Notes under the pieces: generated by a model
What the model saw: only the letters and a program-made list of their open reading frames with translations
Told to the model about the DNA's origin: nothing
Database searches by the model: none
Origin: Burkholderiales bacterium
Lineage (GTDB): Bacteria > Pseudomonadota > Gammaproteobacteria > Burkholderiales > CAIKXV01
Length of the DNA: 31,048 nt
NCBI GenBank assembly: GCA_014379045.1
Contig: JACMMK010000203.1
Coordinates: forward strand, 1-31,048
Direction: 5' to 3'
Made by a program: the position numbers and the translations under genes
Shown here: positions 8,307 through 15,683 of the stretch, piece by piece
Layout: every line of letters begins with the position of its first letter
Numbering within the stretch: position 1 is the stretch's first letter

Positions 8307-9188
8307 ATGCCCTACGCCACAGCCGATGGCCTCAAACTTTACTGGGAAGAGACCGGCAGCGGTACTCCGATCGTGTTCGTGCACGAGTTCGCCGGCGACC
8401 TGCGCAGCTGGGAGCCTCAGGTACGGCATTTTTCCCGCCGTTACCGCTGCATTACCTACAACGCGCGTGGCTATCCCCCCTCTGGCGTCAGCACGAGCTT
8501 CGAGCAGCACTCGCAGGAGCAGGCCGCCGACGACATTCTGGTCGTAATGAAAGCGGCCGGCGTCGAGCGCGCGCACGTGGTCGGATTGTCGATGGGCGGA
8601 TACGCAGCCCTTCATTTCGGCCTGCGCCACCCCCAGCACGCGCTGTCGCTCGTTGTCGCGGGCGCAGGCTTCGGCTCGGACCCCGACAAGCGCGTGCAGT
8701 TCCATGCCGATACCGATGCCTTTGCCGAACGCCTGGAGACGCTCGGGATGGAACGGGGCATCGCCGACTACGCGATCGGTCCGTCGCGGGTGCAGCACCT
8801 GAACAAGGACCCGCGTGGCTTCGCGGAATTTCACCGGCAGTTCGCCGAGCACAGTGCGCAGGGGTCGGCCAACACGTTGCGCGGCTTCATGCGCCGACGC
8901 GATGCGATCCAGACTCTCGAAGCGGGCCTGCGCACGATGACGGTGCCGACGCACGTGATCAGTGGCGACGAGGACGACAACTGTCTCGAGCCCGGCATCT
9001 ACATGAAACGCACGATCCCCGGCTGCGGGCTCACGGTGATGTGCAACACCGGGCACGCGGTCAATCTCGAGGAGCCGGAGTATTTCAACCGTCTCGTGCT
9101 CGACTTCATCACGTTGGTCGACGGCGGCCGCTGGCAGCCGCGCGACGCGCGTTCGTATGGCAAGTCGACGCTGTCGAACAAGGCCTGA
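8307..9188 (+). CDS. Alpha/beta hydrolase
   Basis: This is a 293-residue cytoplasmic alpha/beta-hydrolase-fold enzyme. It has an oxyanion-region segment PIVFVHEFAGD (about 21-31), a nucleophile elbow GLSMGG with Ser95, a candidate acid Asp in ISGDEDDN (about 219-225) and a catalytic His250 in NTGHAVNLEEPEYF. This fold covers esterases, lactonases, C-C bond hydrolases and haloperoxidase-like enzymes, and the exact reaction cannot be chosen from sequence. The unusual VHEFAGD replaces the more common HG dipeptide near the oxyanion hole. Only two bases separate its stop from the GTG of the following dioxygenase, implying coupled expression and related metabolic roles. Confidence 0.88.
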   Translation: MPYATADGLKLYWEETGSGTPIVFVHEFAGDLRSWEPQVRHFSRRYRCITYNARGYPPSGVSTSFEQHSQEQAADDILVVMKAAGVERAHVVGLSMGGYAALHFGLRHPQHALSLVVAGAGFGSDPDKRVQFHADTDAFAERLETLGMERGIADYAIGPSRVQHLNKDPRGFAEFHRQFAEHSAQGSANTLRGFMRRRDAIQTLEAGLRTMTVPTHVISGDEDDNCLEPGIYMKRTIPGCGLTVMCNTGHAVNLEEPEYFNRLVLDFITLVDGGRWQPRDARSYGKSTLSNKA

Positions 9189-9190
9189 GC

Positions 9191-10210
9191 GTGGACGCAT
9201 CGTCGGTCGTGTTGACCGAGCCCGTGTGCGACGCGTCCGCGTGGACGGGCGATTCGCTGAGGCGCGGGGAAGAGGACTGGGTGTGGCGGCTCGGCCCGGC
9301 CAGCCTCGCGGAGATCGATCGGGCATTGGCGACGGTGAAGGCGAGCGGCAAGCCGATCGAGACGATCACACGCGATGATTTCGCGCTGCCGTCGCTGTCG
9401 GTCGAACTCGCGCGCATCGCGCGGGAACTCGAACACGGGCGCGGCTTCGCGCAGGTTCGGGGATTGGATGCAGCGCGCTTGTCCGAAGACGATCTTGCGC
9501 GCGTGTTCTGGGGCGTGTCGGCGAACCTGGGCACGGCGATCTCGCAGAACGCGCGCGGTGATCTCCTGGGCTACGTGCGCGACGAGGGTCGCGACATGGC
9601 CGATGGAAGAACCCGCCTGTACCAGACCAACCTGCGCCAGCGCTTCCATACCGATATCGGGGCCGATGTTGTCGGCCTGTGCTGCGTGCGCCCGGCGCGC
9701 GAAGGCGGACTCAGCCTCATCGCCAGTTCGACCGCGATCTACAACGCACTGCTGCAACGTTATCCTTATCTGATCGGCGTGCTGTACGACCGCTTCAACC
9801 TCGATTGGCGAGGCGAGCAGCCAGCAGGCGAGAAGCCCTGGTACAGCGAACCGATCTATGCGTGGCACGGTGGGCACCTGTCGTGCCGCTTCTCGGCGAG
9901 CCTGATCGAGAGCGCGCAACGCCATTCCGGCGAGACGCTGACCGCGGTTCAGTGCGAGGCGATCCAGCGCGTCGAGGAGCTCGCAGACGCGTTGAGTATC
10001 CAGGTCGCGTTCGAGCCGGGCGACATGCAGTTCATCAGCAACTATCGGGTGTTGCACGACCGTACCGAATTCGTCGATGACGCCGAAGCGACACGCAGGC
10101 GACTGCTGTACCGCGTGTGGCTGACGCTGCCCGATGCGCGCACGCTACCGTCCGAGTGGGCCGGCGGCAGCGTGCGCACCGGCATCGCGCGCGCCCAGGG
10201 GCGGGGTTGA
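9191..10210 (+). CDS. TauD/TfdA-family Fe(II)/2-oxoglutarate-dependent dioxygenase
   Basis: The GTG at 9191, with AAGG about seven bases upstream and two bases after the hydrolase stop, gives 339 residues. The facial-triad motif is visible as His153-x-Asp155 in RFHTDIGADVVGL and the distal His288 in NYRVLHDRTEF. An Arg in the following RRRLLYRVWL is the expected 2-oxoglutarate carboxylate ligand. The fold belongs to the TauD/clavaminate-synthase-like group, whose members hydroxylate taurine, phenoxyacetates, gamma-butyrobetaine and many other small acids. No specific substrate can be assigned. Operon position between an alpha/beta hydrolase and a Bug receptor suggests hydroxylation of an imported organic acid or ester. 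Confidence 0.88.
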   Translation: MDASSVVLTEPVCDASAWTGDSLRRGEEDWVWRLGPASLAEIDRALATVKASGKPIETITRDDFALPSLSVELARIARELEHGRGFAQVRGLDAARLSEDDLARVFWGVSANLGTAISQNARGDLLGYVRDEGRDMADGRTRLYQTNLRQRFHTDIGADVVGLCCVRPAREGGLSLIASSTAIYNALLQRYPYLIGVLYDRFNLDWRGEQPAGEKPWYSEPIYAWHGGHLSCRFSASLIESAQRHSGETLTAVQCEAIQRVEELADALSIQVAFEPGDMQFISNYRVLHDRTEFVDDAEATRRRLLYRVWLTLPDARTLPSEWAGGSVRTGIARAQGRG

Positions 10211-10287
10211 TCGCGTTGCCTCGCGCAATCAGGCGGAACGATACTTGCTCGCGGGCTCGGGTTCGGTTCAATCACGGGAGCACTTTC

Positions 10288-11286
10288 ATGCAATCGCCGA
10301 CGCGTCGTTCATCCTCACGCACGCCATGGGTCATCGCAGCCACGCTGTCGCTGATGGTACAGAGCGGTGTCATCCAGGCGCAGGTCTGGCCGGCGAAGTC
10401 GGTGCGTTTCGTGCTCGGCTTCCCGCCCGGTGGCGGTTCGGACATCCTCGGGCGTATCGTCGCGGCGCGTATGCAGGAGCAGATCGGGCAGCCGGTGGTG
10501 ATCGAGAACCGGCCTGGGGCTTCAGGCAACATCGCGGCGGAACTGGTGGCCAAATCGACACCCGACGGCTACACGATCTACCTCTCGCATATCGCCGCGG
10601 TGGCAATCTCGCCCTCGCTGTTTCCGAAACTCGGCTACGACCCGCTGCGCGATCTGGCGCCGATTTCGCTGATCGCCACCGGTCCGAACGTTCTGGTCGT
10701 GCACCCGTCGTTGCCGGTGAAGAACGTCAAGGATCTGATCGCCCTCGCACGTCAGCAGCCGGGACAGATGAACTATGCCTCGGTCGGCCCGGGCAGCGTC
10801 CAGCATCTGGCCGGCGAGTCGTTCAACCTGCTGGCCGGCGTGAAGACGGTGCATGTGCCCTACAAGGGAAGCTCACCCGCAGGGCTCGATCTGATGTCGG
10901 GCCAGGTGGCGTTCATGTTCGACTCGACTCCCCCGGTCATGGCGTTCATCAAGGCGAGCCGGATGCGTGCGCTCGCGGTCACCACGTTGCAACGCTCGGC
11001 GTTGTTGCCGCAGGTGCCGACAGTCGCCGAGTCGGGCCTTCCGGGATTCGATTTCTCGACCTGGTGGGGACTGATGGCACCGACCGGCACGCCGCGCCCG
11101 GTGATCGATCGGGTGAACGCCGAGCTCGGCCGCGCGTTGCAACACCCCGAGGTGCGCGAGCGTATCCTCAGCGTCGGTGCCGAGCCCCGACACACCACGC
11201 CGGAGGAGTTCGCCGCACTCATTCGCAGCGAAATCGCGCGCTGGGCCAAGGTGATCAGCGCGGCGGGGGTCAAGGTCGATCAATAG
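10288..11286 (+). CDS. Bug-family solute-binding protein (5)
   Basis: The ATG at 10288 has GGGAG seven bases upstream and gives 332 residues. The basic n-region (RRSSSR) and hydrophobic core (14-29) lead to cleavage after IQA at about residue 31. Landmarks are VRFVLGFPPGGGSDILGR, GYTIYLSHIA, HVPYKGSSPAGLDL and MRALAVTTLQRS. It follows the dioxygenase by 77 bp and most likely belongs to the same transcript. The receptor may therefore bind the substrate handled by the hydrolase and dioxygenase, but no ligand evidence exists in the sequence. Confidence 0.9.
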   Translation: MQSPTRRSSSRTPWVIAATLSLMVQSGVIQAQVWPAKSVRFVLGFPPGGGSDILGRIVAARMQEQIGQPVVIENRPGASGNIAAELVAKSTPDGYTIYLSHIAAVAISPSLFPKLGYDPLRDLAPISLIATGPNVLVVHPSLPVKNVKDLIALARQQPGQMNYASVGPGSVQHLAGESFNLLAGVKTVHVPYKGSSPAGLDLMSGQVAFMFDSTPPVMAFIKASRMRALAVTTLQRSALLPQVPTVAESGLPGFDFSTWWGLMAPTGTPRPVIDRVNAELGRALQHPEVRERILSVGAEPRHTTPEEFAALIRSEIARWAKVISAAGVKVDQ

Positions 11287-11329
11287 GTTCACCGCGCCCA
11301 GGCGGGGTGTGCATGCGAGGCGTGACGGC

Positions 11330-12046
11330 ATGAGTTCAACCCCCGCTGCAAACCCACTGCGCTTCGGCATCGCGGTGCTCTCGCTATGCCTCGCGGCAGT
11401 CGCGCAGGCGCTGGCTCAACCGTCCACGCCGCCGGAGAAGGCGCGCAGGCTCGAAGCGCTGCTCCCCGATGGTTCGACGGTGCTCGTGCGCAGGTACGCC
11501 GACTTCAACGCAGACGGCGTGCGCGACGCCGTCGTGGTCGCCCATCGACGCGACCGCGCCGATGACCCCCGCACGCTCGTGATTGCGTTCGGCCATCCGG
11601 CCGGCGGCTACACGCTGTCGCTTCGGTCGGACACGGCGATACCCGAGGTCGCGACCGGCGGCGCGGCAGCGCGCGACGGGTTCGATGAATTGCAGGTGCT
11701 GCGCAATACCTTCACGATCTCGCGATACGGCGGGTCGAGTGTGCAGCACTCGGAACGCTGGCAATTCCGGTTCCAGGACGGCGACTGGTTCCTGATCGGA
11801 GAGCGCCTGTCCACCGGCGGCAATCGCGTGCGCTGCCCGACGCTCTCCCCGCGCACCGAAGCGCGCGCCGATGAAACCTGCGTCGGCTACACGGTCGATT
11901 CGAACTTCGTCACCGGACGTCAGCAGATTACCCATCTGTTCGACGGCGAGGCGACCCGCAATGCGGTCGTGCGACGGGCGCTGCCGAAGAAAGCGCTCGT
12001 CCGCCTGGCCGAGTTCTCACCGCAGCCGTGGGCACCCTTTCCCTGA
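11330..12046 (+). CDS. Secreted hypothetical protein
   Basis: This 238-residue protein belongs to no family I recognise. It has an N-terminal signal peptide (hydrophobic core about 14-29, cleavage near AQALA-Q). The mature domain contains DFNADGVRDAVVVAHR at about residues 60-75, which resembles the calcium-loop-like DxNxDGxxD turns of VCBS/FG-GAP-type repeats but occurs once. It also has two Cys (in RCPTL and DETCVGY) that could form a disulfide. It is probably periplasmic. The ATG at 11330 is preferred over a GTG at 11309 because GAGG lies nine bases upstream. It is followed 21 bp later by an enoyl-CoA hydratase gene, but a functional link is not evident. Confidence 0.7.
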   Translation: MSSTPAANPLRFGIAVLSLCLAAVAQALAQPSTPPEKARRLEALLPDGSTVLVRRYADFNADGVRDAVVVAHRRDRADDPRTLVIAFGHPAGGYTLSLRSDTAIPEVATGGAAARDGFDELQVLRNTFTISRYGGSSVQHSERWQFRFQDGDWFLIGERLSTGGNRVRCPTLSPRTEARADETCVGYTVDSNFVTGRQQITHLFDGEATRNAVVRRALPKKALVRLAEFSPQPWAPFP

Positions 12047-12067
12047 GCCATCTTCGAGGAGCGATCG

Positions 12068-12844
12068 ATGAGCGATGACCCCGTCCTGCTTGAGCACCCT
12101 GCCGATCATGTCGCGGTGGTGCGCATCAACCGTCCCGACGCGCGCAACGCGCTCAACATGGAAGTACGCCGTCGGATCGCCGACCACATGTCGGCACTCG
12201 GCACCGATCCGGCGATCCGCTGCGTGATTCTCGCCGGTGGGGAGAAAGCATTCGCCGCCGGCGCGGATATCCGGGAGATGGCCGATGCCGATGCCATCGA
12301 GATGATGCGCAGAGGCGCGTTCCGGCTCTGGCAGATGATCGCCGCATGTCCGAAGCCGATGATCGCCGCGGTGCGCGGGTTCGCGCTCGGGGGCGGCTGC
12401 GAGCTGGCGATGCACGCGGACATCATCGTCGCCGGCGACACCGCGAAGTTCGGCCAGCCGGAGATCCGCATCGGCATCATTCCGGGTGGCGGTGGCACGC
12501 AGCGACTGCCGCGCGCCGTGGGGAAGTTCAAGGCGATGAAGTTCCTGCTGACCGGCGAGCTGATCAGCGCGCAGGAAGCCGATGCGATGGGTCTGGTCAG
12601 CGAAGTGGTGCCCGACGCCGAGGTCGAGGCGCGCGCGCTCGCGCTCGCGGTGCAGATTGCGCAGCTCGCACCGATCGCCGCCCAGCAGATCAAGGAGTGC
12701 GTCCTCGCGGGTCAGGACATGGCGCTGCCTTCGGCGCTGATGCTCGAGGCGAAAGCGATCCAGCTGTGCTTCGCGAGCCGCGATCAGAAGGAAGGGATGG
12801 CGGCGTTCATCGAGAAGCGGAAGGCGGCGTTCGAGGGGCGCTGA
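12068..12844 (+). CDS. Enoyl-CoA hydratase (crotonase family)
   Basis: The product is 258 residues, the normal length for a monofunctional enoyl-CoA hydratase, which adds water to trans-2-enoyl-CoA in fatty-acid or aromatic-acid degradation. The oxyanion-hole segments AAGADI (about 63-68) and ALGGGCELAM (106-115) are present. Both catalytic glutamates are in place, Glu112 in GCELAM and Glu132 in FGQPEI. This favours a true hydratase over other crotonase activities. The start has GAGGAG seven bases upstream. The stop codon lies inside the left arm of the long hairpin at 12838-12876. Its substrate chain length cannot be inferred. Confidence 0.93.
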   Translation: MSDDPVLLEHPADHVAVVRINRPDARNALNMEVRRRIADHMSALGTDPAIRCVILAGGEKAFAAGADIREMADADAIEMMRRGAFRLWQMIAACPKPMIAAVRGFALGGGCELAMHADIIVAGDTAKFGQPEIRIGIIPGGGGTQRLPRAVGKFKAMKFLLTGELISAQEADAMGLVSEVVPDAEVEARALALAVQIAQLAPIAAQQIKECVLAGQDMALPSALMLEAKAIQLCFASRDQKEGMAAFIEKRKAAFEGR

Positions 12845-12876
12845 TCTGCGACCGGCTTGAAGTCGCAGATCAGCGC
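12838..12876. terminator. Long perfect hairpin between convergent hydratase and aldo/keto reductase genes
   Basis: A perfect 15-bp inverted repeat (GCGCTGATCTGCGAC / GTCGCAGATCAGCGC) with a 9-base loop lies 32 bp from the end of the convergent aldo/keto reductase. The hydratase TGA (12842-12844) is part of the left arm. Its position and symmetry fit a bidirectional terminator, though no U-tract follows. Confidence 0.7.
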
Positions 12877-12908
12877 GCCCGCGAGCCGGCGCCAGGGCCT
12901 GCGTAGAC

Positions 12909-13883
12909 CTAGACGAGCACGCCCTTCAGCTGCGCTTCCGGATAGCGCGTGCCTGCCGTGACGCCCGGCTTGAACGTGTCGGACAACGTCGCGATCTCGT
13001 CCGCGCTCAGCACGACCTCGACCGCCGCCAGATTCTCTTCTAGATACGTGCGCCGCTTCGTGCCCGGAATCGGCACGATGAACTCGCCCTGCGCCAGCAC
13101 CCAGGCGAGTGCGATCTGCGCCGGCTTCGCCTTGTGCGCGGCGGCGATCTGTTCGAGCGGTGCGAGCAGACCGACGTTCTTGCCGATGTTCTCCGGCAGA
13201 TAGCGCGGATGCTGGCGGCGTCGATCCTTCTCGATCAGCGCATCGAGCGACTTGATCGTCGCCGACAGGAAGCCGCGACCGAGCGGCGCATACGCCATGT
13301 AGCCGACGCCCAGTTCCTTGCACGCGGCGATCAGCCCGGCTTCGGCATCGCGCGACCAGAGCGAGTACTCGGTCTCGACCGCATCGATCGTCGCCACCTT
13401 CATCGCGCGCTTCAGGGTCTCGGGCCCGGCTTCGGACAGCACGAGGTAGCGCACCTTGCCCTGTTCCTGCAGCCGCTTCATCGCGCCGACGGTCTCTTCG
13501 ATCGGCACGTTCGGGTCGACGCGGTGCAGACCGTAGATATCGATCTCGTCGACGCCGAGGCGCTGCAGGCTTTTCGCGCACGCTTCCATCGCATACTCTG
13601 GACGACCGTTGACCCCACCGCCGCCCATCAGATTGCCGAACTTCGTGCACACGAGCGCCTGCTTGCGCCGGCCCTTGATCGCCTTGCCGACCAGTTCTTC
13701 GTTGACGCCGTTGCCGTAGGCGTCCGAGGTCACCAGCAGGTTGCAGCCCAGGTCGAGCGCGCGATGCATCGTCGCGACCGACTCCACATCGTCCGGGGTA
13801 CCGTAGGAAATGGACATGCCCATGCAGCCGAGACCGACTGCCGCGACCTGGGGTCCGTTCGCGCCGAGTTTGCGTTGATTCAT
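12909..13883 (-). CDS. Aldo/keto reductase with Val at the catalytic Asp position
   Basis: This is a 324-residue (alpha/beta)8 aldo/keto reductase of the AKR13-like group, which reduces carbonyls with NADPH. GLGCMGMS at the N-terminus, Tyr56 (in SDAYG), Lys81 (CTKFG), His120 (GLHRVDP) and the C-terminal coenzyme segment PIPGTKRRTYLEENL are all typical. The conserved Asp of the usual LDTSDxYG motif is replaced by Val51 (codon at 13731-13733, LLVTSDAYG). This removes one member of the Asp-Tyr-Lys-His tetrad and may weaken or change catalysis, unless the following Asp54 compensates. The gene follows the FAH-family hydrolase by 33 bp on the same strand. Its 3' end faces the hairpin at 12838-12876. 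Confidence 0.9.
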   Translation of the reverse strand: MNQRKLGANGPQVAAVGLGCMGMSISYGTPDDVESVATMHRALDLGCNLLVTSDAYGNGVNEELVGKAIKGRRKQALVCTKFGNLMGGGGVNGRPEYAMEACAKSLQRLGVDEIDIYGLHRVDPNVPIEETVGAMKRLQEQGKVRYLVLSEAGPETLKRAMKVATIDAVETEYSLWSRDAEAGLIAACKELGVGYMAYAPLGRGFLSATIKSLDALIEKDRRRQHPRYLPENIGKNVGLLAPLEQIAAAHKAKPAQIALAWVLAQGEFIVPIPGTKRRTYLEENLAAVEVVLSADEIATLSDTFKPGVTAGTRYPEAQLKGVLV

Positions 13884-13916
13884 CCGTGATGCTCCGTTCA
13901 GACGGGAGAGGGCAGG

Positions 13917-14606
13917 TTACTTCGCGTAGGTGACGGTGAGATCGCCGACGCCGTCGATATGCCCTTCGAGGGTATCGCCCGGCCGACAGGGGCCGACGCC
14001 CGCGGGCGTCCCCATCATGATGATGTCGCCGGGACACAGTTCCATCAGGTGCGACAGGTAGGAGATCGTTTCCTGCGTGTTCCAGATGTGCTGGTTCAGA
14101 TCGCCTTTCTGCTTGACCGCGCCATTGACCTTGAGCCAGATCGCGCCCGCGGCCGGATGACCGAGCGTCGCGGCCTTCTTCAGCCCGGTGCACGGCGCCG
14201 ACTGGTCGAAGCCCTTGCCCATCTCCCAGGGGCGACCCATCTTCTTCGCCTCGCCCTGCAGGTCGCGCCGGGTCATGTCGAGCCCGACACCGTAGCCGTA
14301 GACGTGCATCAACGCGTTGTCGACCGAGATGTTCTTGCCGCCGGTACCGAGCGCGACCACGAGTTCGATCTCGTGATGCAGGTCTTCGGTCGCGACCGGA
14401 AAGGGAATCGTCGCGCCCGTAGGAACGATCGCGTCCGCCGGTTTCATGAAGAAGAACGGCGGTTCGCGGTCCGGGTCATGACCCATCTCGCGCGCGTGAT
14501 CGGCGTAGTTGCGACCGACGCAGTAGATGCGACGCACGGGAAAGCGGGCGCTTTCGCCGTCGACCGGTAACGAGACGACCATCGGCGCTTCGATCACGTA
14601 GCTCAT
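13917..14606 (-). CDS. Fumarylacetoacetate hydrolase-family protein
   Basis: The product is 229 residues, matching the short single-domain members that hydrolyse fumarylpyruvate, acylpyruvates or related 2,4-diketo acids at the end of ring-cleavage pathways. GRNYADHAREMG (31-42) and FFMKPADAIVP (52-62) mark the active-site region. The divalent-metal ligands are visible as Glu79 and Glu81 in HHEIELVVALG and Asp110 in GVGLDMTRRD. A fumarylpyruvate hydrolase-like role is plausible, but no gentisate dioxygenase or isomerase gene is nearby, so the substrate is open. It is the first gene of a two-gene minus-strand unit with the aldo/keto reductase and is divergent from a second aldo/keto reductase. 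Confidence 0.9.
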   Translation of the reverse strand: MSYVIEAPMVVSLPVDGESARFPVRRIYCVGRNYADHAREMGHDPDREPPFFFMKPADAIVPTGATIPFPVATEDLHHEIELVVALGTGGKNISVDNALMHVYGYGVGLDMTRRDLQGEAKKMGRPWEMGKGFDQSAPCTGLKKAATLGHPAAGAIWLKVNGAVKQKGDLNQHIWNTQETISYLSHLMELCPGDIIMMGTPAGVGPCRPGDTLEGHIDGVGDLTVTYAK

Positions 14607-14695
14607 TCGAACCTCACAAGGGTGATGGAATTGAAGCTATCATTTTGCCAGAGTCCGGGGTGGTAGAAACCCCGCGACAAGCTGGAGTGATTTCG

Positions 14696-15529
14696 ATGCG
14701 GACGGTAGTGCTTCCGGGCGGCGAGCGTGTGCCCGCGTTCGGGCTCGGCACCTGGTGCCTGGGCGAAGACCCGGTGAAGCGTGATGAAGAGATTGCCACG
14801 CTGCGGCTCGGCCTCGATCTGGGCGCGTGCCTGATCGACACCGCGGAAATGTACGGCGACGGCCGTGCTGAGGAAATGGTGGCCGAAGCGATCCGCGGCC
14901 GGCGTGACGAAGTCTTCCTGGTGAGCAAGGTCTACCCGCACAACGCGAGCCGCGATGGCGTGGTGAAAGCGTGCGAGCGAAGTCTCGCCCGGCTGCAGAC
15001 CGACCGCATCGATCTGTACCTGCTGCACTGGCGCGGCAGCATTCCCTTCGCCGAAACGATCGCGGGGTTTACCACGCTGCAGCGCGCGGGAAAGATCCGC
15101 CATTTCGGGGTCAGCAATCTCGACCTCGACGACATGAAAGCCTGGTGGCGCACGGCCGGCGGTGCCAGCGCGGTGACGAACCAGCTGCTCTACAACCTCG
15201 CGCGTCGCGGCATCGAATGGGATCTGCTGCCGTGGCTCAGCGAGCGCGTGGTCCCGGTGATGGCGTATTCGCCGCTCGAACAGGCGCGCCTGCTCACCGA
15301 CCCTCGGCTGGTCGGCTTCGCGCAACGGCATTCGATGACGCCGGCGCAGGCGGCGCTCGCATGGTTGATCGGCCGCGAGAACGTCATCGTGATTCCGCGA
15401 ACCGGGCGACGCGAAAGATTGCGGGAGAACATTGCGGCATCGGAGCGGCCGCTGACCGCCGTGCAGTGTGCGGAACTCGAGAGACTGTTTCCCGGGCCCG
15501 CCCTCGCGCAACCGCTCGAAATGCTTTGA
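14696..15529 (+). CDS. Aldo/keto reductase with intact tetrad
   Basis: The ATG at 14696, with GGAG about eight bases upstream, gives 277 residues. The length and motifs fit the compact aldo/keto reductases related to 2,5-diketo-gluconate reductase and YeaE-type enzymes. The tetrad is complete: Asp and Tyr in LIDTAEMYG, Lys in LVSKVYP and His in YLLHWRG. The coenzyme phosphate-binding segment is VIPRTGRRERLRENI. It is divergent from the FAH-family/AKR pair with a 90-bp intergenic region. It makes a useful contrast with the Val-substituted reductase two genes away. The natural substrate is unknown. Confidence 0.9.
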   Translation: MRTVVLPGGERVPAFGLGTWCLGEDPVKRDEEIATLRLGLDLGACLIDTAEMYGDGRAEEMVAEAIRGRRDEVFLVSKVYPHNASRDGVVKACERSLARLQTDRIDLYLLHWRGSIPFAETIAGFTTLQRAGKIRHFGVSNLDLDDMKAWWRTAGGASAVTNQLLYNLARRGIEWDLLPWLSERVVPVMAYSPLEQARLLTDPRLVGFAQRHSMTPAQAALAWLIGRENVIVIPRTGRRERLRENIAASERPLTAVQCAELERLFPGPALAQPLEML

Positions 15530-15568
15530 GCGCGACGGGCCAACGGTAAAAGAGGCGCTCCCGCGCGC

Positions 15569-15588
15569 GACTAGCATAGTCATATAAT
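15569..15588 (+). promoter_or_regulatory. Candidate promoter with dyad upstream of the heme peroxidase gene
   Basis: An exact TATAAT (15583-15588) lies about 95 bp before the peroxidase start in an unusually AT-rich leader. The dyad GACTA-GCA-TAGTC (15569-15581) overlaps the spacer just upstream. No good -35 hexamer is seen at the right distance, so activator dependence is possible. TATAATGAGAAT at 15583-15594 matches 10 of 12 bases of two tandem Fur hexamers, but the third hexamer is absent. A Fur role is only a suggestion. Confidence 0.35.
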
Positions 15589-15683
15589 GAGAATACACAC
15601 ATACAGCTGCTGCCAAACAAGTTGGGAATTTGTTGAGCAGACTGTCGAAGTAAAAAACACAACCAGAGCGAGGAGACATTCAA

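Noticed and set aside
12784..14193. 469-residue minus-strand open frame across the reductase and FAH genes
   Set aside because: It overlaps two well-supported genes in another frame and shows only low-complexity Arg/Gly-rich sequence.
15528..15560. GAGCGC/GCGCTC pair after the second aldo/keto reductase
   Set aside because: Six-base arms with a 21-base loop are expected by chance in this GC-rich sequence.
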